This document shows positions 1 through 10,514 of a DNA stretch of 64,000 nucleotides, in pieces. The translations under genes were made by a program, and so were the position numbers. The notes below the pieces were generated by a model, which was not told the DNA's origin, did not search any database, and was given only the letters and a program-made list of their open reading frames with translations. This DNA comes from Picocystis sp. L7 (Eukaryota; Chlorophyta; Picocystophyceae; Picocystales; Picocystaceae): the NCBI GenBank assembly GCA_020975725.1, contig QXJR01000027.1:806001-870000 (forward strand). Direction: 5' to 3'. Numbering within the stretch: the first letter of the stretch is position 1; the number at the start of each line of letters is the position of its first letter.

Positions 1-3000
1 ACTTTGGCAGCCTCTTCTGCGGTGACTTCGGAAGCATGGGCATGAGCATCGCCCCCACTCTCCAATGGTGCCCTAGGCCGAGTGGGTACTCTCTGCGATG
101 TGATCAAAGCAAAACACTCACTCGCGTTGTGATAGACAATTTTGTGTGGTGTGCACCGCAAAGGCACTTTCTGGACAGGCCAATCATTGTCAAAGCGAAC
201 TCGACTCGGCAGCTGACAAATCCTCAGTACACCAGTGCGGTTGCAGGTAATGAATCCATTTTCACAATTGACGTTGTGAAATGGTGCAAAGCCAATGATG
301 GGATCTTTTTCTGGCTTCATCGGGTGGAGACGAAGCTTCCGTCTGGACATCATGAGCCAGGCAGGATTGGCACCACAGACGAATACTCCACTGCTGGTAC
401 CAGAGTGCATGTCCCCAATGTTATCAAAACGCAGCATTTGAGGAGAAGGAAGCTTGCTGAGCGCCGGGGCTGGAAGCGCTAAGACATCCTTGTTCACCTC
501 CACATTTGCAGGTCCTGTGTACACTTGCTCGGTGGTCAGCCATTCGATACTCATTCTAGTAAAGCGCAGGGGATTCCCTTCATAAATACCAGACCCTTCT
601 GCACTAACATCAAAAGCCTCGTACGCTAGAATGCTTCCGTCCGACAGCAGAGCAAGCAGCAATGGTCTCTCAGCAACGGTTTCGCCAAAAATTTCCATGC
701 GAATCTCAACAATGGTGGGCCATGTTGCACGACTAGAAGACAAAGCTGTCTCCATCTCTGCCGTAGTCTCTTCAAGGACAGCAGACCCTTCTGGAAACGT
801 CTTGCAGTCAAAGATCTTCTTGGGGGCAGTGGTATCGTCCATGCCCAAAAAGAGGCTCCATATCTCCACTCTACCACTTCGACGGCCTACCACAGCAAAG
901 CAATTCGCTCCTGAATGCACATTCCCCAGCCACTTGTTTCGGTCTTCATACAAAGCACAAGTGACAGCTGGGTCGCTGCCGAGGTTCATCCCTGACGTGT
1001 CCACAGCATGGAGACATCCCGATTGAGCAAGATACCGCAGAACCTTCAGCTGTCCGGTTGACGACAGGATCAGCACAAAAGGATCCCTCACTGCAGCAAA
1101 TTTCACCGATGTTCCAGCAGCAGCTCCAAGCAGTTCTCCATCCATTGCCACCTTTTGCACACATTTACCGTGTCGCAGCAAGGAGATATTTTCAGGGCAG
1201 ACCTGTACAATTTTGGTTAAGAATCCCACGTTCCCGATTGTCACAGTTGGGCAGTTTGTTGAAAACTCAACCTTTTCAGTGACCTCGTTGAGTTCGGTGC
1301 CCGTTTCCAAAACCATGGTTGACTTTTCCAGACTGAGGATCATGTATGCGTGGTAATGAACTGCTCTGCCACTCATTGAGTCTTCCTGATCAGAGCTGTA
1401 CACTGTCCACAGTGCACGAATAGCCGGCAAAGCCACCTCCGTAACCACGTCGGGATACACATGCCTGTGGAAGAGGGCCATAGCCCCGCCTTTTCCTTGA
1501 CCTACACACGCTATCAGCTCTACTCTACCTTCTGCTCCACTGCCCTCTCTGGTGCTCACATCGCGCAAGGTTCCTAAGCCTAGCAAGCTATCTTGCACCT
1601 GAAAGGTATATTTGTCCGGCTCATCAGGTTCCTCCTCTTCGTCGCGTTCTTTGCTTTCTTCCATTTGGTAAATCTCCTCCAGCTCTGGGTCGCTGATGTC
1701 GCTGTCCTCCATTTCGTCTTCTCTCACCCCGTTCTCACCAGACTTTCGTCTTTTAGAAGGCCTCTCGTCATCTGGCTCCAAGTTTTTGCCAGTGTATCTG
1801 ATCAACAGGGAATCTCCAGCCCTCGACCCGATGAAGAGAAGGGATGTGCTCAACGTGCACACACAGGAAGGGATCACAGCTAATCCTGCCCGTGTGATGG
1901 TCAGGTCCTGCACCCTTATTCCATTGAAGCCAAGCTTGAGCAAATACAAGGTTCCATCATTGACGGCAACCAGGCAGGACAGGGGCGAGAGCCAGGTAAA
2001 ATGTGCAATGTCTGTGCACAGCTCCACTTCTGCCTTGGGCGCACCCACTGCCATAGATTCCACGCAGTTGGGAGGCATTTCCAACGGTCCCAGTTGCGGC
2101 ATGTCTGGCTCAGGCTCTCCTTCTGCTCGTTTGGGGAACGGCTGTGTAGCTGCCAACTGGTTGAGCAGCAGCACCTTGTTTTCAACCTCGGTCTGGTAGA
2201 CAAGCAGGTTGGGGCAGACAATCAAGGTCCCGTTGGCTGGGGGTGGCACAGGCACCACTTGCTTGGCATCGTGCGGCAAACCATTCGCTTCCCAGATGCG
2301 AGCGGCACTTCGCAGGGAGAGGTTGAGAGACAATGCCACCGCTCTCCCAGTATTTTTCCTCTCCCTCAGCCGTCCTGCCCAGGTGGGTTCCCCTTCATGC
2401 AGCACCAGCAGCACCGGTTCGCTGTATCCGCTCAAGAAGCCGATGCTTTTGACCCTTCCTACGCCCAATTCATGCAAATCTACGGTGTAGCTGCCCGCCA
2501 CACCCGCTGCACCTTGTTTCCCACCCGCTGCTTCTTCGTGTTCTTCCCCGAACGCGCTTCCTTCCACGGCCACCAGCACCACCAATGCGTCTGCATACAC
2601 CACAGCAGCCGCACATCTGCCTTGTGGATCCGCAGCCACACGTGGAGGCGTAGGAAAGCTGCTTTTGCCACGCTTGAGCGCTTCTTGGTCGTCGAAGCCG
2701 TGCATGGACGTGGTTCGTAAGCTTCTCATGGCGGCGTCGAACTCCACCACACACAGCTTGGCCGGTGCAAAGGCAAGCAAGAGCGCGTCTCGCTGCTGCG
2801 CGAACGCCTGTTGGCGCGGCAGTGCGACCAGTCCTTCGATGCGTCCATGCAACGTCCAGGATCCCACGAGTTCCATGCGCGACGACGTCGCACGCGATGC
2901 CTCGGACGAAGCTGGATCCTCCAACACGTCGTACACCTCGAGCACGTTCGCCTTGGCCAGCACGAGGTTCGAAGACGCGCTCGCGCCATCGCGTCCCGAG

Positions 3001-3077
3001 GCGATGGTGAAGTCGGCACGCACGGCGATGTCCACCGCCGTGGGCGCCTGCGCCTGCTTGAACACCGCGAAGCTCAT
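1..3077 (-). CDS. CPSF1: Cleavage and polyadenylation specificity factor subunit 1 (CPSF160/CFT1), 3' end outside the window
   Basis: The minus strand is open from an ATG at 3077 to the window edge (about 1025 codons), so the C-terminus is missing. The N-terminus MSFAVFKQAQAPTAVD closely matches the family start (human MYAVYKQAHPPTG), which fixes the ATG. A late segment reading PLRCTPHKIVYHNASE matches the conserved CPSF160 block before the C-terminal CPSF_A domain. An acidic, KR-rich stretch lies near residues 430-470. In the family, CPSF160 is a beta-propeller scaffold of the nuclear mRNA 3'-end complex that helps recognise AAUAAA. AATAAA motifs do follow several genes in this window. No intron is seen. 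Human CPSF160 is about 1440 aa, so roughly 70% is present. Confidence 0.93.
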   Translation of the reverse strand, partial: MSFAVFKQAQAPTAVDIAVRADFTIASGRDGASASSNLVLAKANVLEVYDVLEDPASSEASRATSSRMELVGSWTLHGRIEGLVALPRQQAFAQQRDALLLAFAPAKLCVVEFDAAMRSLRTTSMHGFDDQEALKRGKSSFPTPPRVAADPQGRCAAAVVYADALVVLVAVEGSAFGEEHEEAAGGKQGAAGVAGSYTVDLHELGVGRVKSIGFLSGYSEPVLLVLHEGEPTWAGRLRERKNTGRAVALSLNLSLRSAARIWEANGLPHDAKQVVPVPPPANGTLIVCPNLLVYQTEVENKVLLLNQLAATQPFPKRAEGEPEPDMPQLGPLEMPPNCVESMAVGAPKAEVELCTDIAHFTWLSPLSCLVAVNDGTLYLLKLGFNGIRVQDLTITRAGLAVIPSCVCTLSTSLLFIGSRAGDSLLIRYTGKNLEPDDERPSKRRKSGENGVREDEMEDSDISDPELEEIYQMEESKERDEEEEPDEPDKYTFQVQDSLLGLGTLRDVSTREGSGAEGRVELIACVGQGKGGAMALFHRHVYPDVVTEVALPAIRALWTVYSSDQEDSMSGRAVHYHAYMILSLEKSTMVLETGTELNEVTEKVEFSTNCPTVTIGNVGFLTKIVQVCPENISLLRHGKCVQKVAMDGELLGAAAGTSVKFAAVRDPFVLILSSTGQLKVLRYLAQSGCLHAVDTSGMNLGSDPAVTCALYEDRNKWLGNVHSGANCFAVVGRRSGRVEIWSLFLGMDDTTAPKKIFDCKTFPEGSAVLEETTAEMETALSSSRATWPTIVEIRMEIFGETVAERPLLLALLSDGSILAYEAFDVSAEGSGIYEGNPLRFTRMSIEWLTTEQVYTGPANVEVNKDVLALPAPALSKLPSPQMLRFDNIGDMHSGTSSGVFVCGANPAWLMMSRRKLRLHPMKPEKDPIIGFAPFHNVNCENGFITCNRTGVLRICQLPSRVRFDNDWPVQKVPLRCTPHKIVYHNASECFALITSQRVPTRPRAPLESGGDAHAHASEVTAEEAAK

Positions 3078-3528
3078 GCCTGACCTTCCGTCAGATCCGC
3101 GATCGAACCCTCCTGTCGACGGGAGGCCGTCCTGCGCGCCTGCGACGCGGCAAAGCGAGGCGCGACGCGACGAGGCGAAACCGACGGTTGCGCAATGGCG
3201 ATGGTGAAATGGCCATGGACAGAGTTGGATCCCAAGGTGGGCATGAACCAAGACCTCTCATGCAACGAAAAAGCAGAGGGGTAGCATCCCATCCCACGAG
3301 TGCGGGAGGAACGAGATGAAGGAGGAGAAATGGATGGTTTACAAGGGCGTACCCCCGACGTCGGAACGGATGCGGGCCCACAAGGAGAAGGAGGCACTCG
3401 GAACCGATCGGAATATGCAAAGCCATCGAGGGTTCGATCGGCAAGAAGCAGCTGTGCACCGGGCGCCCGGAGAAGCTTCAAGGTCCCGGAGCCAATGCAT
3501 GTTGAATTTAGATGGACACGAGAAACGA
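3078..3528. other. Intergenic, 5' of CPSF160 and 3' of the SDP1-like gene
   Basis: These 450 bp separate two minus-strand genes. An open frame ends in a TGA overlapping the CPSF160 ATG, but it resembles no protein I know and looks like chance. No RNA gene or repeat is seen. Confidence 0.5.
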
Positions 3529-5436
3529 TCAGGTTTCCCCATCCTCCGAACCCGAGTCGTGAGAGGCTGCATGTCCCAACGTGCTAGAAAAGGTGAACCA
3601 GGAAGGAATGCGAGGCTTCCGCCGTCGACGAACCTCCATCTTCTCGTGCTTGAGCGATTGCATGCACTCGTCCAAGGTCAGCTCGATCCCACAATTGGCC
3701 TCGATGGCCGACAATTTCTCCCACGTGGCCCGCATGCCCTGCAACATCGTCTCCGACAGCTCCTCCTTCGTGGGATTGTACACGATTTTGGCGTACTGGT
3801 GCCAGGTGGTGGGCATCACTATCGTCACGTCGCCTTCCCAGTCTTGACTCCCCAGCGTGAAAAGCCACTGAATGCCTTGAAAGGAGCGTGGTATCAAAAA
3901 GCGTAACTGCTTGCAACGGTGCTTCCATTCCAGCTCCAGAAGTTGAAATACCGTGGACGCCAAGGGGACCCGAAGCCAATGGAGTCGTCTCTTCAGACGC
4001 AAAAAAGGTGTGATGTGTGGGTTTGTCTGTGAAACGATGAAGTAATTGACGTTGAAGAGCTCGCTCAGGCTTCGCATGGGCAAATCTACTCTGAGGCTTC
4101 CATCGCGCCACATACGTTCCTCACCACGTCCTGCCTCTGGCGTATACTCAACAAAGCGGCCGTCGATCGTCTTTGCCATCAGAACCGTGGAAGGGAAGAG
4201 GCCTGGGAACGCCGACGAAGCCGCCACTGCACTCCAGATCAGCACGTGCGGGGCCGTCAGATAATTGAGCACGCGGCAGGGCTCCTTTATGGACGTAGGG
4301 CTGACACTGATGTTGAGGATGCGGCCTGAGCGGTCGTATGCTTCCTGGAATGTGAAATCCCCCAGTATATTTCTAAGTTGCTCTTGAAAGTAGCCGTGAT
4401 CTTGTAGGGTCCCGGTCTTCATCATCTGCTTCAAAAGACTGGTGGTTCCACTGTGCTTGAAGAAGGTCAGCTCCATTTGCGTCAAGGCCCCGGAGCTGAA
4501 TGTCCCCTCCAACTCACTCTCTGTCTTTGTGGACACAATGGCACAGATGAGGGCCCCCACACTGCTACCTGCCATGATACGTGGAAGGAGGCCCCTCTGC
4601 AAGAGGGCATGGACTACCCCCAGGTGGAACGCTCCAAGGGCACCGCCGCCGCTCAGTACAAGCGCTGTTCTCCCATGTCCGTGCCGCGTCTCCGCAAGGA
4701 ACTGCAGCTTTTCATCAGGCGTGACATCTGGCAGGGGATGGTTCGTCAGATACTTGAGCTGCACCTTCACTTCTTCAATATAATTTCGAATGGTTTCTGG
4801 TACTCCGACCCTGCGTGTCTCGTGGATGGCTTTGTTGGTGATGTTTCCTAGGTTCCTTGGTTGGTCGCATCGCAGGGTAAAGGCCATTTCGTTGACATTT
4901 CCTTCCTGCCTCACTTTGCGCAGATGTTCCAACCGCTCGCTGAGCAGCTTTTCGTCGTACAGCTCATCCTCTTCTGCTCGTCCTGGTCCTCGCAAAGCAT
5001 CCAAGGCAGACGCAGCCTTGGCCCACGCTTGGAACTCGATGGCCTGAGCCATTTCCCACTCGAGTTTTTGCCTCGCCCGCATCACCTCCAGCACTCTCCT
5101 GAACCAAGTGGCCGCTTCCAGCGCGATACGACCAACCGCATAGGCGGATGCGCACCAGAGGACGAGTCTCACGCTCGGTTTCCTCGCCGCGCTAACCAGC
5201 ATGGGCGTGGTTCGCCTGGCTCGCTTGATGGCTTGCACGAGGATCGCTTTCGTCCGGTCCACGCCGTGCTGGATCACGAGCAAGCACAGCTCCCGTGCAG
5301 TGGGCATCTTTCTCCATGCACGCACGAGCTTCCTGCGTCGGCTGGCGGTGCCATGTCGTCCCACGTGTTCCACCACTTCGTATCCTCCGGCTTCCAGGGA
5401 CGAAGACTGCCGCGCTTGCGCGTCCTCTCCTTCCAT
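3529..5436 (-). CDS. SDP1: Patatin-like triacylglycerol lipase of the SDP1 / Tgl3-4-5 type
   Basis: A 635-aa protein from the ATG at 5436 (the open frame continues to a GTG at 5481). Around residues 85-120 is a hydrophobic stretch, then the DUF3336-like helical region. The patatin core follows: oxyanion loop GGGALGAFHLG near residue 263, nucleophile elbow GSSVG near 290, and the second dyad residue in WRDGSLRVDLP. This order (DUF3336, then patatin) is typical of lipid-droplet TAG lipases SDP1 in plants and Tgl3/4/5 in yeast, which hydrolyse stored triacylglycerol. All catalytic elements look intact. The C-terminus is basic and low in complexity. Assignment to the family is firm; orthology to SDP1 itself is inferred. 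Confidence 0.88.
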   Translation of the reverse strand: MEGEDAQARQSSSLEAGGYEVVEHVGRHGTASRRRKLVRAWRKMPTARELCLLVIQHGVDRTKAILVQAIKRARRTTPMLVSAARKPSVRLVLWCASAYAVGRIALEAATWFRRVLEVMRARQKLEWEMAQAIEFQAWAKAASALDALRGPGRAEEDELYDEKLLSERLEHLRKVRQEGNVNEMAFTLRCDQPRNLGNITNKAIHETRRVGVPETIRNYIEEVKVQLKYLTNHPLPDVTPDEKLQFLAETRHGHGRTALVLSGGGALGAFHLGVVHALLQRGLLPRIMAGSSVGALICAIVSTKTESELEGTFSSGALTQMELTFFKHSGTTSLLKQMMKTGTLQDHGYFQEQLRNILGDFTFQEAYDRSGRILNISVSPTSIKEPCRVLNYLTAPHVLIWSAVAASSAFPGLFPSTVLMAKTIDGRFVEYTPEAGRGEERMWRDGSLRVDLPMRSLSELFNVNYFIVSQTNPHITPFLRLKRRLHWLRVPLASTVFQLLELEWKHRCKQLRFLIPRSFQGIQWLFTLGSQDWEGDVTIVMPTTWHQYAKIVYNPTKEELSETMLQGMRATWEKLSAIEANCGIELTLDECMQSLKHEKMEVRRRRKPRIPSWFTFSSTLGHAASHDSGSEDGET

Positions 5437-6905
5437 GCGTCCACCACGTGTCCCTGGTGGGACGCAGATGCGCCTCGACACCGAAACAAGCCGCTTCTAA
5501 AGCGCGTGTGGCGACGCGACGGGAGTGCGCATCGCCGCCTCCGAAACGTGTCGATGTCGGATCCACGTGGCATCGTTCCCCTCCGGTCTTCCCGCCAGTT
5601 CCTGGGCAAACACGACCGTTGGTTGGAAGCCGAACATGTCGTTTCAATGCAGGGCTCCAGTCCAAGGAGACCATGCCAACGTCTACCAAGCGGACATGAT
5701 TGAATGTGCGAGGACGTTGTGCACACGTTGGATGCCTGAAATTTGGTGGCGTCGATTTCGAAATTCTAGTCTACAAATGGTCGCAATCGAAGTACTTTCG
5801 TTTAAACTGTCCTAGCATGGCCACTTCCGTCACTCGCAGCACGATTCGATGATTCCGCGTGTTCTTACTAGTAAGATTCGTACACACGATGCCCATCTTT
5901 TCCAAGAGACCGGGCACGGCATGCAACGCACCAAATTTTTTGTCTTTCTTATGCCGTGTTTCCGCCGTGCTCCGCAAGAACATCTTTGATTCTGGTGTTG
6001 CTGCAATGTCGAAAAACGAACGGTCAAGGGGCGCAAGTGAGACGTTACCGATGGTGCTTGCATGTGGGCGCGGGCGTATCGCCATCGCGGAGAAGAAACA
6101 TGTAGATGGTGGAAATCGAGGATGAGGGATGCAAGCAGCACTTGTAATCAATGAATGAAAGATCATCGGGCAGCTTTCCTTCGGCCAATGCGTATGCATG
6201 GTTTTACGAAGGACCAGTTTTCCGCTTTTCGATGGAAGAATACCATGACAATCGACAAGTTCGCGATGTTCGTGTTGCTCGCACGTTTGGGATGACCATA
6301 AACTATCCGTTGGAAGGTCAAAACGAGCAAAATTGTTGCGTTGGGCCGAGGAACGCGCGAGCAAGCGAAGAATCTAGGGGGCGCGTGCGGTATCATTCGA
6401 TCCCCCGTAACAATGCACCTGTCGAACAATAAATGCGGGCCTTGGCTCCCGGCTTCGTTTGGGTGTGGGTACGATGCGAATTGGATGTCCGAGTGTTTGA
6501 TTCCATTCCCACTCGCTAGCACATGCTTTTTTCCGGTTCGACTATCGCACATACCGCTTCCGGCGTCCACGTTGGTGCAGAACGTAGATCGATCCCGTGC
6601 CGATTTGTTGCGAATGGAAGCGCCGCACAAGCCCTCCGTACCTCGTGTTCCCCTCCACAACGAATCCATCTCGTCTCCAAGAGAAAAAACTCCCTTGGTC
6701 CTTCGTTCCCCCTGTTCGTCCCGGGAGGGTCGAGGCACGGGGAATCGACCCCCCGGCTAATCTCACCTGAGAATGAGCTATGGAGGAGTGGGTCGGGGTC
6801 CCTTTTTCCCCGGGGGGAACGAAGACCCTCGTCTGACGAAGCGGAGTGGGTTCAGTCCGGAAGGGGAAGGCCGACAGTGTCGGTGTCGCACGGCGTCGCA
6901 GCGCG
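5437..6905. other. Gene-poor intergenic interval (about 1.5 kb)
   Basis: This lies between two divergently transcribed genes. It is visibly richer in A+T from about 5700 to 6500 than its surroundings. Only short open frames occur. One of 93 codons (6151-6432, plus) ends in a TAA inside an AATAAA at 6427, which could be a small gene or chance. No tRNA, snRNA or rRNA is recognised. The segment before 6905 is rich in G-runs and CCCCGGGGGG, a promoter style seen elsewhere here. Confidence 0.4.
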
Positions 6906-8534
6906 ATGGATGAGCGAGGAACGGGTGGCAGGAAGGAGGATGGGAAGAAGGAACGCGTCAAGAGCGTCATGATGACCCCCAACGACGCGTGGCTGCGTCC
7001 CAAGCCGCCAAGGGAGGTGCACCGCGAAGCCAACCTTCCACGGACCCACGAGGATGGAAACCCCGAAGAGAAGGACAAGAATGCGTCCAAAGCTGCGTAC
7101 TTCGAGGAGAAGAAAAAATGGGCCAAGGAACAGCAGCAAAGGTTCAAGTACGGAGACGTCATCGAGGATCCGGACCGACCGGTTGCACCGCTGCGCGATC
7201 GGCCCGTCAAGCCAGGTCCTTACTTCGAGTACGAGCTTATGAACAACCAACGCGTGGTGCACGAACTAGACGGCGTAAACTATCACGTGGGAGGGTTCAA
7301 ACCGCACAAAGCGAGATGGTGGGACGAAAAATTCGTTCGCTTGTTTGGGACCAAACCCATGCATGAACCTGGGCGGAAAATCGTCAGGTTCAGTGAAAAG
7401 CGTCTGCTGAAGTTCGACTGGCTCTGGACCTGGAGAGGAACCATTCTGTCCTCATCTTTTATATGGTCCCAATTGCTGTTCGTGTACTTCATCGGGGGCA
7501 TCACCTTCCTAGTGGCGTATTTCGTCCAGACGAGCAGCTCCGGACGATTTTACCAGGAACACATCGATGGTGGAACGGACGATCTCGTGGAGGTTCTGGA
7601 AATTTTCGATGAGATGCAGGAGATTGCAACCATTGGGGAAAGCCTCACCCTGTTGGTGGCTTTTGTCCTAGGCCTCTATGTTACCAAGCAGGTGGACATT
7701 TTTTGGAACATCCGTCAGAAATTCTTGCAAGGGGTGCTCAACTCTGTCCAGAGCATCTGCATTCGGATGGCCATCTACTTTCCAAGTAATAACAGAGAAG
7801 ATGTTGATGCACGGGAAACGGTCCTGCGTTACGGTCTCTTGAGCACGGCTCTTTTGTTCAAAGATGCTGCAGAGGTAGATGTTTGGACGATGCGGCAGAG
7901 GAAAGCTGCAGGGGTGCATGATCTGTCGGACCTTGTGAGGGACGGCTTGCTCACAGAGCAGGAGGCTACTCTTTTGCAGCATTGCCCAGCAAAGTCTCAG
8001 GTGGTTTGGGTATGGATTGCCTCCTTTTTCACCAAGATGTGCCTGGATGGAAGACTCCCGGACCCGCTCAAGAACCAGGAAGCCATCCTCCGAGAATGCA
8101 CGGAAGCAAATTGCAACGTCTCCTTCGTTCTCGGACGCATCAACACCCAGTACCCGCTCACTTACAGCCACCTGGTGATTCTGATGGTGAAGGTGCTCAT
8201 CTACATTACAGCCATCCAAGCAGGGTACATCACGGCCATCTCAGTGATCTTCCGTTACAGCTACTGGGCTGTCACACAGATTATCATGCTCACAGTTCTG
8301 ACAATATTCCACCAAGGCTTGATTGACATCAAGGAGCACATTAGCAACCCTTTTAGGAAGAATTCTACGGACTTTTCGTGGAAAATCTTCCACAGTAGGC
8401 TATGCAACGAGTGCAAGGCCATTTTCGATGCGGGGGCAGCTCCTCCGTACACCAAACCAGAGAGGCCCAAGCCTGCCGTTCTTCCGGCTCAGCTCATAGT
8501 TCGACAGATCATCTCTTCACGCCTCCGGCATTAA
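6906..8534 (+). CDS. Bestrophin-like (RFP-TM family) anion channel
   Basis: A 542-aa multi-TM protein from the ATG at 6906; an in-frame GTG lies at 6846. After a charged N-terminus of about 150 aa come hydrophobic segments near SSSFIWSQLLFVYFIGG and LTLLVAFVLGLYVT. Bestrophin-like blocks follow: GLYVTKQVDIFWN, RETVLRYGLLST, DLVRDGLLTEQEATLL, VVWVWIASF, then further TM segments and a post-TM SNPFRKNSTDFSW resembling the family's NPFGEDDDDFE. Bestrophins are pentameric chloride/bicarbonate channels; some in algae sit in thylakoids and feed carbon concentration. The acidic cluster normally following NPFG is weakened here (NPFRKNSTD), so calcium control may differ. No clear transit peptide is seen, so location is unknown. 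Confidence 0.7.
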   Translation: MDERGTGGRKEDGKKERVKSVMMTPNDAWLRPKPPREVHREANLPRTHEDGNPEEKDKNASKAAYFEEKKKWAKEQQQRFKYGDVIEDPDRPVAPLRDRPVKPGPYFEYELMNNQRVVHELDGVNYHVGGFKPHKARWWDEKFVRLFGTKPMHEPGRKIVRFSEKRLLKFDWLWTWRGTILSSSFIWSQLLFVYFIGGITFLVAYFVQTSSSGRFYQEHIDGGTDDLVEVLEIFDEMQEIATIGESLTLLVAFVLGLYVTKQVDIFWNIRQKFLQGVLNSVQSICIRMAIYFPSNNREDVDARETVLRYGLLSTALLFKDAAEVDVWTMRQRKAAGVHDLSDLVRDGLLTEQEATLLQHCPAKSQVVWVWIASFFTKMCLDGRLPDPLKNQEAILRECTEANCNVSFVLGRINTQYPLTYSHLVILMVKVLIYITAIQAGYITAISVIFRYSYWAVTQIIMLTVLTIFHQGLIDIKEHISNPFRKNSTDFSWKIFHSRLCNECKAIFDAGAAPPYTKPERPKPAVLPAQLIVRQIISSRLRH

Positions 8535-8767
8535 TGCATGCTTGGTTTCCTGGTGTTTCCCTCGCCCCCATGAGGCACGTTCTCCCTCATCCGACCCTGC
8601 ACAGCCGAAACCACCCCTCCCTGCGTCCCCACTTGCTACAGGGGCGGGTGCCGGTTCGGGGGGGGGTACGATGAACCTCGAAAGTGTCGAGGCTACAGTC
8701 ACCGACAGCTCGACCTGCGTCGACATCCAGGAGAGGAGCGCTCCACCTCGTGCAAGCGGCCCTTGGA

Positions 8768-10078
8768 ATGGGCACAAGATCGGAGGGTAACGTGTGTGGA
8801 ATAGGAAGGTGCTTGCAGTCCCTCCTGTTCCTTCCCTGGTACTGCAACGGGTGGAGATGTGAAGCCAGCCCGGAATGTGTCGAAGATCCGATGCTCGTCA
8901 TCAGCGAGGTGAAGCTGAACTCGCCTACTTCACATGGACCAGGTTTCGTCGAAATTTACAATCCTCTGCCGGTGGGAGTTTGTTTAGATCCGCTGGAGGT
9001 TGCTATGGAAAGACAAGACGGCGGAGCCGAAACGGTAAGTTCAAAGTACCAATTCAAAGAATGCAACAGGTGCGAAGACATGGCAGATGGGTGCTGCAAC
9101 ACACTTCCAGCATTTTCGTACCAGACCATCGAACAACGCGGCGGTGGTAATTCCGGAAACTCTTGTACGCTCTCGGCATTGCCCGAGCCGAGTTCTCCAC
9201 CCACCAGTGTGTACCTTATCAATAGCTCGGATGCCTCCACGCTGGACTATACGACGATTCCAGACAACATTCCAGATCACTGGTCCTGGGCAAGACCGGC
9301 CGATGATAAGTTGGAATGCCCGGGGCTTTTTGAACCTACCACTCGTCCTACCCCCCTGGGATTCAACGACTTTGAAGCCCTTTCACTGAAAGAGACAGAT
9401 CTTGAGAGGAGAGCAATGTCATTGCTCAACAGCTTTTCTGAAGGAGAGATTGGCAAACTACTGAGATGTGGAAAAGGCAAGGTAGTGCCTGAACAACTTG
9501 AGAAGGGGTACTACACAAAGGGCAAGTACTTCACAGGATACTGGAAGAAAGGCCATTTCATCAGGGAAGTGCGTCGGCCCAGGTTTCAATTCCGGGAATA
9601 CGAACCAGGCTTCTGTATTTGGGTCGGAGACCCGCGTCAAGCAAAGGCCAAGTTCATTCGGAAGCCTTACCTGCAGTGTGAGAAGGGGCAGTGGAACCAA
9701 GCAAGGTTCCGGGAGGGATTCTACGAAGACAAAATTGAACCGCCCTTCTGGGTACGAGGAGGGGTCTCGGACGCTGGATTCTACGTGCCAGAAAACGTTA
9801 CCATGCCCAAATATATCCCTAGTAAGTGCGAACCTCACGAAGTGCTTGCAGTGGATCAACTGGAGGTCCCCGATCCTGGTACTGGCATAACCCCCTACAC
9901 TTTCCTCTGCATCTGGTATAAACTTCCAACCCCGTGCAACGTCATCGCGGGTCAGACCACTCTGCCCCAATCTAGCACCTCTGTTCGAGAGGACGTTTTC
10001 GCACCCATACCCCAGACAACGGCTCCAGAAACAGCATTGGAAGGCATCGACGTAGGATCCCCAGAAGCATCCACCTAA
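8768..10078 (+). CDS. Cys-rich protein with a lamin-tail-like (LTD) N-terminal region, probably secreted
   Basis: A 436-aa protein from the ATG at 8768; the frame runs back to a GTG at 8684. A hydrophobic stretch near residues 15-30 (CLQSLLFLPWYCNGW) could be a signal sequence. Next, MLVISEVKLNSP followed by FVEIYNPLP has the signature of a lamin-tail domain (xISEVxxxSxxxxxFVEIYNP), common at the N-terminus of secreted algal and bacterial proteins. The middle has many cysteines (a CNRCEDMADGCC cluster), and the C-terminal half repeats a GYY/FxxGKYFxGYWxKG-like aromatic-glycine pattern. I do not recognise an enzyme domain. The Thr/Pro/Ser-rich end suggests an extracellular or wall protein. Confidence 0.55.
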   Translation: MGTRSEGNVCGIGRCLQSLLFLPWYCNGWRCEASPECVEDPMLVISEVKLNSPTSHGPGFVEIYNPLPVGVCLDPLEVAMERQDGGAETVSSKYQFKECNRCEDMADGCCNTLPAFSYQTIEQRGGGNSGNSCTLSALPEPSSPPTSVYLINSSDASTLDYTTIPDNIPDHWSWARPADDKLECPGLFEPTTRPTPLGFNDFEALSLKETDLERRAMSLLNSFSEGEIGKLLRCGKGKVVPEQLEKGYYTKGKYFTGYWKKGHFIREVRRPRFQFREYEPGFCIWVGDPRQAKAKFIRKPYLQCEKGQWNQARFREGFYEDKIEPPFWVRGGVSDAGFYVPENVTMPKYIPSKCEPHEVLAVDQLEVPDPGTGITPYTFLCIWYKLPTPCNVIAGQTTLPQSSTSVREDVFAPIPQTTAPETALEGIDVGSPEAST

Positions 10079-10514
10079 CTCCAAAGAATTAATGCAAATG
10101 TTTGCCAGTTTTGATATTTATCTCAGCAACCAAGAATACGAACAAAATTCAAAGATGTTGTCCATTTCCTAAAAACTTGCGAAGGCTGCTTCATGCTCCG
10201 TATGTATCACAAGAAGCAATTCAACTTTACCTCGGTGTGGTCAGCCACTCTTCAAGTCCAGGCGAGGACAGCAAGAGAAAAACGAGTCGGACAACCCGTG
10301 ATTGCAGGACCAGAAGGCGGCAAGACTGCTTGGGCAATGTCAGAGCTCCTACAAACAGCATTCACCACTTTTCACAAGCGTCCAATCCTGCTGGTCACAT
10401 TGCGTTTATTGAAAAAACCACAGTCGGGGGTTGGAATGTGATAGGGGTTCGCCAACAGCGCAATAGTCGAACATACAGCAATTCGGCTGCGAATCTGTTT
10501 CGCGTCCCGAGTGG
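10079..10514. other. Convergent 3' intergenic region
   Basis: This lies between two genes ending towards each other. It is moderately A+T-rich and holds a minus-strand polyadenylation signal for the CSA gene at 10405-10410. No other feature is seen. Confidence 0.5.
10405..10410 (-). terminator. Polyadenylation signal AATAAA for the CSA gene
   Basis: TTTATT on the plus strand reads AATAAA on the minus strand, about 105 bp past the CSA stop codon. Confidence 0.5.

Noticed and set aside
3074-3481. A 135-codon minus ORF ending ATGA over the CPSF160 start, as a third overlapping pair
   Set aside because: The product resembles nothing, and any ATG followed by A creates such an overlap, so this case has no support.
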